Shown here piece by piece: positions 16,252-24,745 of a stretch of DNA of 64,000 nt (its first letter is position 1; every line of letters starts with the position of its first letter). The stretch spans positions 1 through 64,000 of the forward strand of contig JAQUTK010000012.1 in the NCBI GenBank assembly GCA_028709785.1. The letters run 5' to 3'. Source of the stretch: Bacteroidales bacterium. GTDB lineage: Bacteria > Bacteroidota > Bacteroidia > Bacteroidales > JAQUTK01. The notes below the pieces were generated by a model. That model saw only the letters and a list, made by a program, of their open reading frames with translations, made no database searches and was not told the origin of the DNA. The position numbers and the translations under genes are program-made.

Positions 16252-16264
16252 GTACCCAGAGCCG
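16252..16264. other. Right attachment core, overlapping the tRNA 3' end
   Basis: GTACCCAGAGCCG is identical to 115-127. It covers the last 12 bases of tRNA-Leu (acceptor strand and start of the T arm) plus one flanking base, so integration leaves the tRNA gene intact. Confidence 0.75.
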
Positions 16265-16336
16265 GGATCGAACCGGCATGGAAGTGAATCCACTGGTGTT
16301 TGAGACCAGCGCGTCTACCGATTCCGCCATCTGGGC
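16253..16336 (-). tRNA. tRNA-Leu (CAA)
   Basis: An 84-nt class II tRNA. The acceptor stem is GCCCAGA with TCTGGGT and the discriminator is A. The anticodon loop CTCAAAC gives anticodon CAA (16300-16302 on this strand), reading UUG. A long variable arm (GGATTCACTTCC), a T stem GCCGG/CCGGC and a TTCGATC loop are present. CCA is not encoded. It is the integration target of the element to its left. Confidence 0.97.
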
Positions 16337-16408
16337 TTTTGCGGTGGCAAAGGTACTACAATTTTCTATTCTGCAAAAAGAATAGGACTCTTTTTTACTT
16401 GTTGAACA

Positions 16409-17227
16409 TTATTTGCGGACAATCCGGCATTCGATACCGCTTATCTCTGCGGCTGTTTCGGAAAATGAGCTTTGTGCCGAACCGATAATTCTCTTTGTTT
16501 TCGAGAGAAGCCACAGTTCGACCAAGGCGTTTTGCATTCCTTCAAGACTGTTTCTATCTGCTGCCTTATCGGATGTGATGATCCGTTGTCCAAATAATTC
16601 TTTCAGGCGTTCCTTGTCGGCAACCGAGTCGGATGCAAGGTAAAAGTTGGCGCGAACATTGGTTGTTATCGCAACTCTCATTTCCGCAATAAAGAGTTCG
16701 ATGGGACTTTGCTGTATCGAGGCTATATTATCCGTACGACGGATATGTATGCCAATGGTATCAGTACCAAATTTCTGACTCCCCTCTTCTATCTGAAGGG
16801 CTAACGGCTTTATCGGGCGAAATGGTTGAAACCTTTTTCCTTCATCGGGATAGAAGTAGATACAACTGGCCAGATATACATTCTTATTGGCAGCCCACTG
16901 CTTGAAGTCAAAGTTTTCCCGGTACAAGCGCGTGGCTTCTTCCACATAGATGCAGGCATCAAAAGCAAATTTCTGAAAGAGACGGGGGGCCCACAGATTC
17001 TTTTTCCGCGGACGGTCATACAACAGCAAATCAGAAGTCGCGGCTTCAATAAGTTCGACTCCGGGTATTTCCAGTGGTTCAAATAATTGATCAAAACGGC
17101 AATTCAAACCGTTATCACGAAACCAGAAGATTCGGAGCTTTACCGATAGATGACGCGCCAACAGGATAGCGGAGTCAATGGCTTTCATCCGGTTAGCTAA
17201 CCCACCGGCGGGAATCAGCGTAATCAT
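16409..17227 (-). CDS. Putative glycosyltransferase (fucosyltransferase-like)
   Basis: A 272-aa protein that starts with a nucleotide-sugar-type strand, MITLIPAGGLANRMKAIDSA. It carries IGIHIRRTD at about 175-183, the HxRR(T/G)D motif of GT11/GT23/GT65-type fucosyltransferases, and ends with SAQSSFSETAAEISG, also typical of that fold. It likely adds a deoxysugar to a surface glycan in the cytoplasm. It is last in a three-gene unit, its start overlapping the methyltransferase stop by 4 nt. The exact sugar is not determinable. Confidence 0.7.
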   Translation of the reverse strand: MITLIPAGGLANRMKAIDSAILLARHLSVKLRIFWFRDNGLNCRFDQLFEPLEIPGVELIEAATSDLLLYDRPRKKNLWAPRLFQKFAFDACIYVEEATRLYRENFDFKQWAANKNVYLASCIYFYPDEGKRFQPFRPIKPLALQIEEGSQKFGTDTIGIHIRRTDNIASIQQSPIELFIAEMRVAITTNVRANFYLASDSVADKERLKELFGQRIITSDKAADRNSLEGMQNALVELWLLSKTKRIIGSAQSSFSETAAEISGIECRIVRK

Positions 17228-18129
17228 GTATTGGAAGTATTGGGAGAATTTGTCGCCCGAAGCACTCCTTTCCGAAAATAAGGCGGAGCAATATGGGCAA
17301 GATCATTGACAAAAATCATCACTCCTTCCGAAGAGCCTGTGGAAAAGCCTTTTTCTTGCAGTACATGGGTAAACCGCGTATGATCATCCGCACGGTGATA
17401 GGTGCAAAGAGCAATCTTTAATGGCTTCTTCTGGATAGACTTCTTCAGACCATCCAAAACACGTTGCTCTGCACCTTCCACATCAATCTTGACAAAGTCC
17501 GGAGAGAGATTGTTTGATTCAAGAAAATGATCCAGCGTAATGTTCAGCTCATCATTTGTATCAGATACATACTTTTGAACAATAATCACTTTCTCTTTCC
17601 ATGGGGCAAATGTAGCTTCCAATGCCTCAATCCATTCCTTGTCGATCTCAAACAGGCAGACTTTCTTTGCTTTTTCAATGTTTGACAGCGACAAGATGCC
17701 TTCCGCACATCCGACATCCAGCAGCACATCGCCATCGGCAACTGTAAAGTCTTTACTTAAATAGCAATGAGGCGAGTGCTTATCCTGTTCGGCGAGCAGT
17801 CCGTTGTAACAAAGACGTATATGTTCAACGGTAGAGGATCGTCTGAAGTAAAGTCTTTTGCCTTCATGCATGACATAATGGAGCCCGTTGACAACATTGT
17901 AGTTTATGCGTATCTCTTCCGGGATATAGTTTTGAGTAAAGCTGCCGGGCAATACTGTCAGCGTATGCGTCTTGAGATAGTTCACTGCTTCAACGATATC
18001 CGGATCTGAAGAGTGGTTTTCCGCATAATAACGCAAAATTTCCTTACGTGTCTTTTCCTGTAATCTTCTTGCATGGAACATCGAGATGGTACAGTTGACT
18101 TTATATTTTAGAGTATCGAGTATGTACAT
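17224..18129 (-). CDS. FkbM family methyltransferase
   Basis: A 301-aa SAM-dependent methyltransferase. The SAM-binding strand LLDVGCAEGILSL lies at about 138-150 and the FkbM-type core DFVKIDVEGAEQRVLDGL at about 214-231. Such enzymes O-methylate sugars of lipopolysaccharides and exported glycans. The gene overlaps its neighbours on both sides (TAATG upstream, ATGA downstream), so the three genes form one unit. Confidence 0.85.
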   Translation of the reverse strand: MYILDTLKYKVNCTISMFHARRLQEKTRKEILRYYAENHSSDPDIVEAVNYLKTHTLTVLPGSFTQNYIPEEIRINYNVVNGLHYVMHEGKRLYFRRSSTVEHIRLCYNGLLAEQDKHSPHCYLSKDFTVADGDVLLDVGCAEGILSLSNIEKAKKVCLFEIDKEWIEALEATFAPWKEKVIIVQKYVSDTNDELNITLDHFLESNNLSPDFVKIDVEGAEQRVLDGLKKSIQKKPLKIALCTYHRADDHTRFTHVLQEKGFSTGSSEGVMIFVNDLAHIAPPYFRKGVLRATNSPNTSNT

Positions 18130-19577
18130 TATTTATTACGGTGTTTGAATTTTTGCATCCACTCTTGAATCTCATTCAACACATCGAGTCTGAATAAATG
18201 GCATGAGCCAAGATATAGCAGTGCAGTGATGCTTCCGTTGACGAGAACGATCAGGAAATAGTTGCTGATATAAGTGCAAATATAATAAGCAACCGAGGAA
18301 ATAACAAGAGAAAGGAGGAGATAAGGTATGATGTCTTTGATAAAGTACCAGGCTGTATATCCCATGAGCCGATCGGAAATGATGATGGATATAATCAGAT
18401 TGATGAAGGAATAGATCAGCCAGCTATAGGCAAGACCATCGACACCATATCCAACCATCAGATAAATCAAAAGAAGGAGAATTATTTTTTTGGCTATTTC
18501 TAGCCCCATAAAGATGTCCGAACGTCCCTTGGCAACAACGGCTTCGTTGAAAATGAAATTGAAAGAAGAGAGGAGTCCGGCACCACAAAGAATCTGAAAC
18601 AATGGAACAGAGGGCAACCAAATATCTGAGATGAGAATCACCAACAAGGGCTTGGCAACCGTGATCAAGAATCCGACCAAAGGAAAGATCAGGAAAGCCA
18701 TCGTCTTGACAATCTTGCTTATCACCCGATGGAGTCTTTCGGGATCATCTTTCACTTCGGAAAAGAGCGGAATGGAGACGGATCGGAAGGTATTGCTGAC
18801 TGTGCTGATACACATATCCTGATAACGGTTGGCCCGATCATAAAAACCGACCATCTTCATGGGGAACAGACGGCCGATGACTATTGAATAGATATTATTG
18901 AATATACCATTAAGTATTCCGGTAAAGAGTAATTTGCTGCCAAAGGGAAAGAGCTCAACCAGAATATCTGTATGAAAAGTCAGTGTTGGTCTCCATCGGC
19001 TAAGATACCAGAGCACGATGCTTTTACCGAAAGCAAGCAGGACGCTTTGTGCGACCAATGCCCACACTCCAAAGCCCATCAGTGCCAAAACGACGGCCAC
19101 GACGGATGAGAGAATGAGCGCAATCAGTGACGAGGTGGCCTGTATTTTTAGGTTAAGTGCTTTCCACTGTATGACATTCTGGATGGAAGAAATTGCATTA
19201 AAGGGGATGGCAAGGAAGACGACTCTGGATAAAGTAATCAGTTGGGGTGCATGGAAATAAGCTGCGATCCAGGGAGCGCAGAAGAAAAACAGCACATACA
19301 ACACAATACTTATAATCAGATTAAAGTAGAAGACGCTGTTGTAATCATCTTGAGAAACACTCTTTTTATTGAGTAAGCCCCGGTTGAAACCGCTGTCGAT
19401 TAACGTATTCGAGATGGCTATAAACACAGATAGCACCCCGATGAGACCGTAGTCTGACGGTGACACAATCCGCGCCAGCACAACACCAAAGAGGAGATAA
19501 AGTATCTGCTGTCCGAATTTGTCAATAAAACTCCAGATAACTCCTTTTGTAGTCTTCTCTTTGAGGGTCTCAGCCAT
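18129..19577 (-). CDS. Polysaccharide flippase (Wzx-like, MOP superfamily)
   Basis: A 482-aa integral membrane protein with 12 to 14 hydrophobic helices. The start KEKTTKGVIWSFIDKFGQQI and the following GVVLARIVSPSDYGLIGV are typical of Wzx/MviN-type lipopolysaccharide biosynthesis flippases. It would flip a lipid-linked glycan across the inner membrane. It is first of a unit with a methyltransferase and a glycosyltransferase. No polymerase is present nearby, so the cassette probably depends on glycan genes elsewhere. Confidence 0.9.
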   Translation of the reverse strand: MAETLKEKTTKGVIWSFIDKFGQQILYLLFGVVLARIVSPSDYGLIGVLSVFIAISNTLIDSGFNRGLLNKKSVSQDDYNSVFYFNLIISIVLYVLFFFCAPWIAAYFHAPQLITLSRVVFLAIPFNAISSIQNVIQWKALNLKIQATSSLIALILSSVVAVVLALMGFGVWALVAQSVLLAFGKSIVLWYLSRWRPTLTFHTDILVELFPFGSKLLFTGILNGIFNNIYSIVIGRLFPMKMVGFYDRANRYQDMCISTVSNTFRSVSIPLFSEVKDDPERLHRVISKIVKTMAFLIFPLVGFLITVAKPLLVILISDIWLPSVPLFQILCGAGLLSSFNFIFNEAVVAKGRSDIFMGLEIAKKIILLLLIYLMVGYGVDGLAYSWLIYSFINLIISIIISDRLMGYTAWYFIKDIIPYLLLSLVISSVAYYICTYISNYFLIVLVNGSITALLYLGSCHLFRLDVLNEIQEWMQKFKHRNK

Positions 19578-19598
19578 TAATAATCTCCGTTCTTTCGG

Positions 19599-20438
19599 TT
19601 AATAAACAAGCTTGAATCCTTTACCGGTGGCAGGGGTTGTCGTAGATTTTGTTCCTGTATAATACTTCAGGGCTTCAGGCATTCTCTCTTTCAGTTGCTT
19701 GATTCTTTTCGCATCTGACGGGTGAGTGCTCAGCATGTCTGAGCCACTCGAGGTACCGGAGGACATTCTTTCCCAAAACGTAATAGACTCTTCCGGATTA
19801 TAACCTGCCATTGCCATAAAGATCAGCCCCAGATGATCGGCTTCGTATTCCATCTTGCGTGAATAAGGTAAAAGAAGTAAGCCCTGGGAGGTAAGTCCAT
19901 ACATACTCTGAATAACCGCCTGAGCCAATTCTGTCTGTCCGGAAGCGGCAATTCCCACTACCTGACTCCCGGCGCTTATTCCCATTTGCTGCGAAACCTG
20001 TTCACTGCTGTGTTTTGCAACTGCATGAGCTACTTCGTGAGCTACCACTGTGGCTAATCCTGCTTCTGTTTTTGTAAATGGCAAGATGCCTTCATAGACA
20101 ACAATCTTTCCTCCGGGCATGCAGAAGGCATTGGCTGTATTGTCTTTTACCAAATTAAATTCCCAGGCAAAATTCGCAATCTCACTTTCATAACCATTTT
20201 CCTTCAGGTATTTCTCGACCGCATTGGCGATGTTCTGTCCGACACGGGTCACCATTGCAGCACTCGTCTTGTCAGTCGAAGGTTTTGCTGATTTCATATA
20301 TGTTTGATACTGAGTCAGACTAAGCGATAACATCTCGGAGTCTGAAACTAATAAGAGCTGCTTACGACCGGTAAGCGGAACACTGCCGCAAGAAGATAAG
20401 ATTACGGCGATCAGCAGACAAATGAAGATCTGTTTCAT
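19599..20438 (-). CDS. M48 family metallopeptidase, lipoprotein
   Basis: I start at 20438 (MKQIFICLLIAVILSSCG), which gives a clean lipoprotein signal with the lipobox Cys at 17. An upstream ATG at 20480 would add 14 residues and spoil the signal. The zinc motif HEVAH is at 134-138 and the third ligand is probably Glu in YEADHLGL. PGGKIVVYEG and STHPSDAKRIKQL are further family marks. It is related to BepA/YfgC and to Oma1 periplasmic proteases that act in outer membrane protein quality control. Confidence 0.92.
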   Translation of the reverse strand: MKQIFICLLIAVILSSCGSVPLTGRKQLLLVSDSEMLSLSLTQYQTYMKSAKPSTDKTSAAMVTRVGQNIANAVEKYLKENGYESEIANFAWEFNLVKDNTANAFCMPGGKIVVYEGILPFTKTEAGLATVVAHEVAHAVAKHSSEQVSQQMGISAGSQVVGIAASGQTELAQAVIQSMYGLTSQGLLLLPYSRKMEYEADHLGLIFMAMAGYNPEESITFWERMSSGTSSGSDMLSTHPSDAKRIKQLKERMPEALKYYTGTKSTTTPATGKGFKLVY

Positions 20439-20577
20439 ACAAAGCAATTTTTTTGAATGAACGTATGTGTGAATTGACATTACAAAGGAAAGAAAAAAAA
20501 CGTTAGATTGATGCTGTTTGACCTTAATTTAAGAAAGTGAAGAGATAGATTGCCCTGCAGATGAACTGTAAATCTAT

Positions 20578-21234
20578 TCAAATGTAATATTCCATCATAT
20601 CAACAATGCCTGCACGTACAGCATATTTCGTTGCTTCATGAACATTATTGACATCCAGTTTGCGAAAGATATTTTTGCGATGAGAGGTGACCGTATGAAA
20701 GCTCAGGTTACGTTCAACAGCTATTTCTTTGGTTGTTTTACCTTTGGCAATCTCTTTCAATATTTCTGTTTCTGTATTTGTCAAGATGTTTTCCTGTTTC
20801 TTGACCGGTTCATTGCGGGCATTCAATAATTGATTGCTTACCCGATTGCAAATATAGCGTTCGTTACGGGAAGCTGTTCGTAGCGCGGAAAGAATCTCAT
20901 CCTGTCCGCAATCTTTTTGAACAATTCCGAAGGCACTGCTATTGAACACAATCCGTCGTAGAAACTCATTACTCAAAGACTCCGAAAAAAGAATCCATCT
21001 CGTTTGAGGATAGCGCTCTTCGAGGATCAGCAATTCATCTGCACTCGAAAAATCACTCAGCGTATAATCCAGAACAACAACAGAGGGTTCACCTCTACCC
21101 AGTAGATGAATCAACTCTTTTTTATCAGAAGCTTCCATAATTGTCTCGTACAGTTTATACTTTTCTGCAAAGAAAAAAAGTCCGGCCTTAGAAATATCCT
21201 GGTTGTCTGCTATGATCAATTGTCGTATTGTCAT
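20578..21234 (-). CDS. LuxR/NarL family response regulator, orphan
   Basis: A 218-aa two-domain regulator. In the N-terminal receiver domain the phosphoacceptor is probably Asp56 in VVVLDYTLS. The C-terminal LuxR helix-turn-helix contains LTNTETEILKEIAKGKTTKEIAVERNLSFHTVTSHRKNI (about 148-186). No histidine kinase is adjacent, so the partner is unknown. The promoter match is about 20 bp upstream. Confidence 0.9.
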   Translation of the reverse strand: MTIRQLIIADNQDISKAGLFFFAEKYKLYETIMEASDKKELIHLLGRGEPSVVVLDYTLSDFSSADELLILEERYPQTRWILFSESLSNEFLRRIVFNSSAFGIVQKDCGQDEILSALRTASRNERYICNRVSNQLLNARNEPVKKQENILTNTETEILKEIAKGKTTKEIAVERNLSFHTVTSHRKNIFRKLDVNNVHEATKYAVRAGIVDMMEYYI

Positions 21235-21254
21235 GAATGAACTGTTTGTTTCTG

Positions 21255-21262
21255 CAAATATA
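21255..21262 (-). promoter_or_regulatory. Bacteroidetes -7 promoter element for the response regulator
   Basis: On the minus strand TATATTTG matches TAnnTTTG, 20 bp before the start codon. Confidence 0.55.
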
Positions 21263-21335
21263 CATTAAATCAATCTCCGCTTATGAGAAATGAGTATAAA
21301 TTATAGCATAATTCATACAAACATTCATCCAATAA

Positions 21336-21349
21336 TGCATGTATATGCA
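21336..21349. promoter_or_regulatory. Candidate ArgR operator
   Basis: TGCATGTATATGCA is a palindrome (TGCAT arms) overlapping where the upstream part of the arg promoter should lie. ARG-box-like half sites (ATTCATA, ATTCATC) lie just to the left. The following operon begins with argR, so autorepression by arginine is likely. The site itself is inferred. Confidence 0.35.
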
Positions 21350-21359
21350 ATAATATTCG

Positions 21360-21367
21360 TATTTTTG
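21360..21367 (+). promoter_or_regulatory. Bacteroidetes -7 promoter element of the arg operon
   Basis: TATTTTTG matches TAnnTTTG, about 20 bp upstream of argR. No other promoter match is evident before proC, so this probably drives all six genes. Confidence 0.6.
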
Positions 21368-21385
21368 CAGCCTGTTTGAATATTT

Positions 21386-21898
21386 ATGCAAGATATGAAA
21401 GGTAAAGTAAACAGATTAGAGGCTATTAAAGAACTGATAGAATCCCATGTAATTGGGAATCAGGAAGAACTGTTGCATCACCTGAGCAACGATGGCTTTA
21501 TACTTACACAAGCCACGTTATCCCGTGACCTGAAGAAACTGAAAGTTTCCAAAGCTCCCGGCTTGAATGGGAATTATCATTATGTACTTCCCATTGAAGA
21601 ATCCGAGCGCCTCCGTTCCTTGTCTACGATGAAAGAGACCATACAAAAAGGAGGTATATCTATTGAGTTCTCAGGTCAATTGGCCGTGATGAAGACACGT
21701 CCGGGCTATGCCAGTGCCATTGCATGGGATATAGACACAAATGCCCCGGATGAGATATTGGGTACTATTGCCGGCGATGACACGGTGCTTCTTATTTTGC
21801 GCGAACGGGTAACCCGTAATCAGGTCATCAAAGTGCTGTCCGCTTTTATACCTTCTTTAATCAAACAGGAAACAGATACTGAAAATAATAAAAAGTAG
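21386..21898 (+). CDS. argR: Arginine repressor ArgR
   Basis: About 170 aa; an ATG three codons later (MKGKVNRLEAIKEL) is an alternative start. The N-terminal winged helix (about 10-75) includes ATLSRDLKKLKVSKAP, the ArgR recognition region. The C-terminal oligomerisation and arginine-binding domain (about 95-165) ends with IAGDDTVLLILRE, close to the GDDT motif of ArgR proteins. It is first in the operon it likely represses. Confidence 0.95.
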   Translation: MQDMKGKVNRLEAIKELIESHVIGNQEELLHHLSNDGFILTQATLSRDLKKLKVSKAPGLNGNYHYVLPIEESERLRSLSTMKETIQKGGISIEFSGQLAVMKTRPGYASAIAWDIDTNAPDEILGTIAGDDTVLLILRERVTRNQVIKVLSAFIPSLIKQETDTENNKK

Positions 21899-21914
21899 AA
21901 TCTTAATAAGTAAT

Positions 21915-22547
21915 ATGGAAAAGGAATTGGATATCGATGTTATGGTCGCTGATATTTCGCATGAGAAATATGTGGACATTATACTGGAAACCATTGAGGC
22001 TGCTGCCAAGGTACGCGGTACCGGCATCGCCAAACGTACACATGAGTATGTTGCTCAGAAAATAAAGGAAGGCAAAGCAATCATTGCTTTGTGTGGAGAT
22101 GAGTTTGTGGGATTCCAGTATATTGAATCCTGGGGAAACAAACAGTATGTGGCTACATCCGGTTTGATTGTTGATGACAAATACCGTCACCGCGGCATTG
22201 CCAAACGGATTAAACATGCTGCTTTCCAGCTGGCACGTTTACGATGGCCAAATGCTAAGTTATTCAGTCTGACATCGGGTAGCGCGGTTATGAAGTTAAA
22301 CACCGAACTGGGATACATACCGGTTACGTTTGCTGACCTGACAGATGACGAAGCTTTCTGGAAAGGGTGCGAAGGATGTGTCAATCATGATGTACTGAGA
22401 CGTACGGATCGAAAGTATTGCATCTGTACCGCAATGTTATATGACCCCAAAGATCCTCGCTCGCAGATTTATGAGGAAATGCAACCTCGAATCCAGCAAC
22501 TGATCAAAGAGGAGAAAGAGAAAAAAGAAAAACAAGGAATAAAATAA
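21915..22547 (+). CDS. GNAT acyltransferase of the arginine pathway
   Basis: A 210-aa GNAT acyltransferase. The acetyl-CoA-binding stretch VDDKYRHRGIAKRIKHAAF matches the R/Q-x-x-G-x-A motif at about 92-110. The gene sits between argR and argG, where a glutamate N-acyltransferase (first step of arginine synthesis) is expected. Bacteroides use an N-succinylornithine route, so the acyl donor may be succinyl-CoA rather than acetyl-CoA. This inference comes from context. A charged tail (KEEKEKKEKQ) ends the protein. Confidence 0.75.
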   Translation: MEKELDIDVMVADISHEKYVDIILETIEAAAKVRGTGIAKRTHEYVAQKIKEGKAIIALCGDEFVGFQYIESWGNKQYVATSGLIVDDKYRHRGIAKRIKHAAFQLARLRWPNAKLFSLTSGSAVMKLNTELGYIPVTFADLTDDEAFWKGCEGCVNHDVLRRTDRKYCICTAMLYDPKDPRSQIYEEMQPRIQQLIKEEKEKKEKQGIK

Positions 22548-22566
22548 TATAGAAAAATAGGAAATC

Positions 22567-23769
22567 ATGAAGGAAAAAGTAGTTTTAGCATTCAGTGGGG
22601 GTTTGGATACCTCTTTTTGTGCAAAGTATCTCTCGGAAGAGAAAGGATATGAGATATATACCGCTGTCGCTAACACGGGTGGATTTGATGAGGAAGAATT
22701 AAGAATCATTGAAGAGAAGGCTTACAAACTTGGCGCAGTCAAACATGTAGCATTGAATGTCGAGCAGGAATACTATGAGAAAAGCATTAAATATATGGTG
22801 TATGGAAATGTGCTCCGTAATGGAACATACCCCATATCCGTCAGCTCGGAACGTATCTTTCAGGCTATCGCGATTATTGAATATGCAAAAGAAATTGGTG
22901 CGGACTATGTAGCACATGGAAGCACCGGAGCCGGAAATGACCAGGTTCGCTTTGACCTTACGTTTGATGTGCTCGCTCCGAATATTAAGATTCTGACACC
23001 TACCCGCGACATGAATTTAAGCCGTGAGTACGAGATCAACTATCTGAAGAGCCATGGTTATGAAGCTGACTTCGTAAAGATGGAATATTCAATCAATAAA
23101 GGTCTTTGGGGAACAAGCGTAGGTGGCAAAGAGACTCTGCATAGTAACCAGACATTGCCGGACACTGCTTATCCTTCACAGATGGAAGCAGAAGAACAAG
23201 AAGAGGATATCACGATTGACTTCGTTGAAGGAGAAATATCTGCGGTAAACGGTGAGGTTTATGCTAACAAGGTAGATGCTATCCGCGCTGTTGAGGAACT
23301 GGGCTCCCGATGGGCAATCGGTCGTGACATGCATATCGGTGACACCATTATCGGTATCAAAGGACGTGTTGGCTTCGAGGCTGCCGGTCCGCTGTTGATT
23401 ATCAACGCGCATAAGATGCTTGAGAAACACACCTTGACCAAATGGCAACAATACTGGAAAGAACAATTGGCTACCTGGTATGGCATGTTCTTGCATGAGG
23501 CACAGTATCTCGAACCTGTTATGCGCGACATGGAGGTCTTCTTGCAAAGTACACAAAAGAATGTAACCGGACGTGTGATCCTTACGCTACGTCCCTACTG
23601 CTATACATTGGTGGGAGTTGAAAGTGACTTCGACTTGATGAAAAGCGATTTTGGCGTGTATGGCGAGGAACAAAAAGCCTGGTCGGCTGACGATGTGAAA
23701 GGATTTACAAAGATCCTGGGTAATCAGATGAAATTATACTATTCCGTTCAAAAGAAGAATAATAAATGA
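22567..23769 (+). CDS. argG: Argininosuccinate synthase
   Basis: A 400-aa ligase joining citrulline and aspartate using ATP, the penultimate step of arginine synthesis. The P-loop-type motif AFSGGLDTSF is at 8-17. Substrate-site stretches (SVSSERIFQAIAI, HGSTGAGNDQVRF) are intact. Its stop overlaps the argC start as ATGA. Confidence 0.96.
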   Translation: MKEKVVLAFSGGLDTSFCAKYLSEEKGYEIYTAVANTGGFDEEELRIIEEKAYKLGAVKHVALNVEQEYYEKSIKYMVYGNVLRNGTYPISVSSERIFQAIAIIEYAKEIGADYVAHGSTGAGNDQVRFDLTFDVLAPNIKILTPTRDMNLSREYEINYLKSHGYEADFVKMEYSINKGLWGTSVGGKETLHSNQTLPDTAYPSQMEAEEQEEDITIDFVEGEISAVNGEVYANKVDAIRAVEELGSRWAIGRDMHIGDTIIGIKGRVGFEAAGPLLIINAHKMLEKHTLTKWQQYWKEQLATWYGMFLHEAQYLEPVMRDMEVFLQSTQKNVTGRVILTLRPYCYTLVGVESDFDLMKSDFGVYGEEQKAWSADDVKGFTKILGNQMKLYYSVQKKNNK

Positions 23770-24734
23770 TCAAAGTAGGTATTATAGGGGGTGCGGGATA
23801 TACAGCAGGCGAATTACTTCGTCTGCTGATCAATCACCCGGAGGTAGAGGTGACTTTTGTCAACAGCAACAGCAATGCAGGCAAAGCGATAACCGAGGTA
23901 CATGAAGGCCTTTACGGAGAGACAGACCTGAAATTCACGGATCAGTTGCCGGTGGATACCATTGATGTGCTCTTTTTCTGTACAGCGCATGGAGATACGA
24001 AGAAGTTTATGGATGCCAACAAACTGCCTGCTTCCTTGAAGATCGTGGATCTTTCAACAGATTACCGGGCAGCAAGTACGGATCATGATTTCGTGTATGG
24101 TCTGCCTGAATTGAACAAGGAAGCAATCAAAAACGCCACTCATATTGCAAACCCCGGTTGCTTTGCTACCTGTATTCAGTTGGCTTTGCTTCCTCTGGCA
24201 AAAAATAATCTGTTGCATTCAGAAGTACACGTTCAGGGTATTACCGGAAGTACCGGTGCCGGACAGAAACCGCAGGAAACTTCTCACTTTAGCTGGAGAG
24301 ATAATAACATCTCCGCATACAAAGCTTTTGACCATCAGCATCTGGCAGAGATCAATCAGTCAGTCAAACAGCTGCAAAAGTCTTTTGACAAAGCGATAAA
24401 CTTTATTCCGCTGCGGGGTAATTTTCCAAGAGGCATCTTTGTGACTGCCTACACGGATTGTGACCTTCCACTGGAAGAAGTGACTAAACTATATGAAGAG
24501 TTTTACGCTGATGCTTCTTTTACACATATTGTCGCAAAGAACATTGACTTAAAACAGGTAGTGAATACGAATAAATGCTTACTCCATCTGGAAAAGCACG
24601 GCAGTAAGTTATTGGTGATTTCTTGTATTGACAACTTACTGAAGGGTGCTTCAGGACAGGCTGTTCAAAATATGAACCTGCTTTTCGGATTGGACGAAAC
24701 GACCGGGTTGAAGCTAAAACCTTCCGCCTTTTAA
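23766..24734 (+). CDS. argC: N-acyl-gamma-glutamyl-phosphate reductase
   Basis: A 322-aa NADP-dependent reductase making N-acyl-glutamate semialdehyde. The Rossmann start IIGGAGYTAGELLRLL is at 6-21 and the catalytic Cys lies in IANPGCFATC near 132. HxxD-type and substrate stretches (GITGSTGAGQ) are present. In this lineage the acyl group may be succinyl. The start overlaps the argG stop. Confidence 0.95.
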   Translation: MIKVGIIGGAGYTAGELLRLLINHPEVEVTFVNSNSNAGKAITEVHEGLYGETDLKFTDQLPVDTIDVLFFCTAHGDTKKFMDANKLPASLKIVDLSTDYRAASTDHDFVYGLPELNKEAIKNATHIANPGCFATCIQLALLPLAKNNLLHSEVHVQGITGSTGAGQKPQETSHFSWRDNNISAYKAFDHQHLAEINQSVKQLQKSFDKAINFIPLRGNFPRGIFVTAYTDCDLPLEEVTKLYEEFYADASFTHIVAKNIDLKQVVNTNKCLLHLEKHGSKLLVISCIDNLLKGASGQAVQNMNLLFGLDETTGLKLKPSAF

Positions 24735-24745
24735 ATGTAAAAACA

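Larger units (their letters stand above)
115..16264. mobile_element. tRNA-Leu-integrated element with a tail tape measure gene (possible phage satellite)
   Basis: The borders are set by a 13-bp direct repeat, GTACCCAGAGCCG, at 115-127 and 16252-16264. The right copy is the 3' end of tRNA-Leu(CAA). A tyrosine recombinase gene starts 200 bp inside the left border and arm-type repeats lie inside both borders. Contents are a replication module, a giant tape measure protein, a protein resembling a small terminase subunit, several small unknown proteins and an ADP-ribosyltransferase-like protein. I found no recognisable capsid, portal, large terminase, relaxase or conjugation gene. It may be a phage satellite, a decayed prophage or an unknown class of element; the sequence alone does not decide between these. 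Confidence 0.85.

Noticed and set aside
115-16264. Integrative conjugative or mobilisable element
   Set aside because: No relaxase, coupling protein, type IV secretion gene or recognisable oriT was found.
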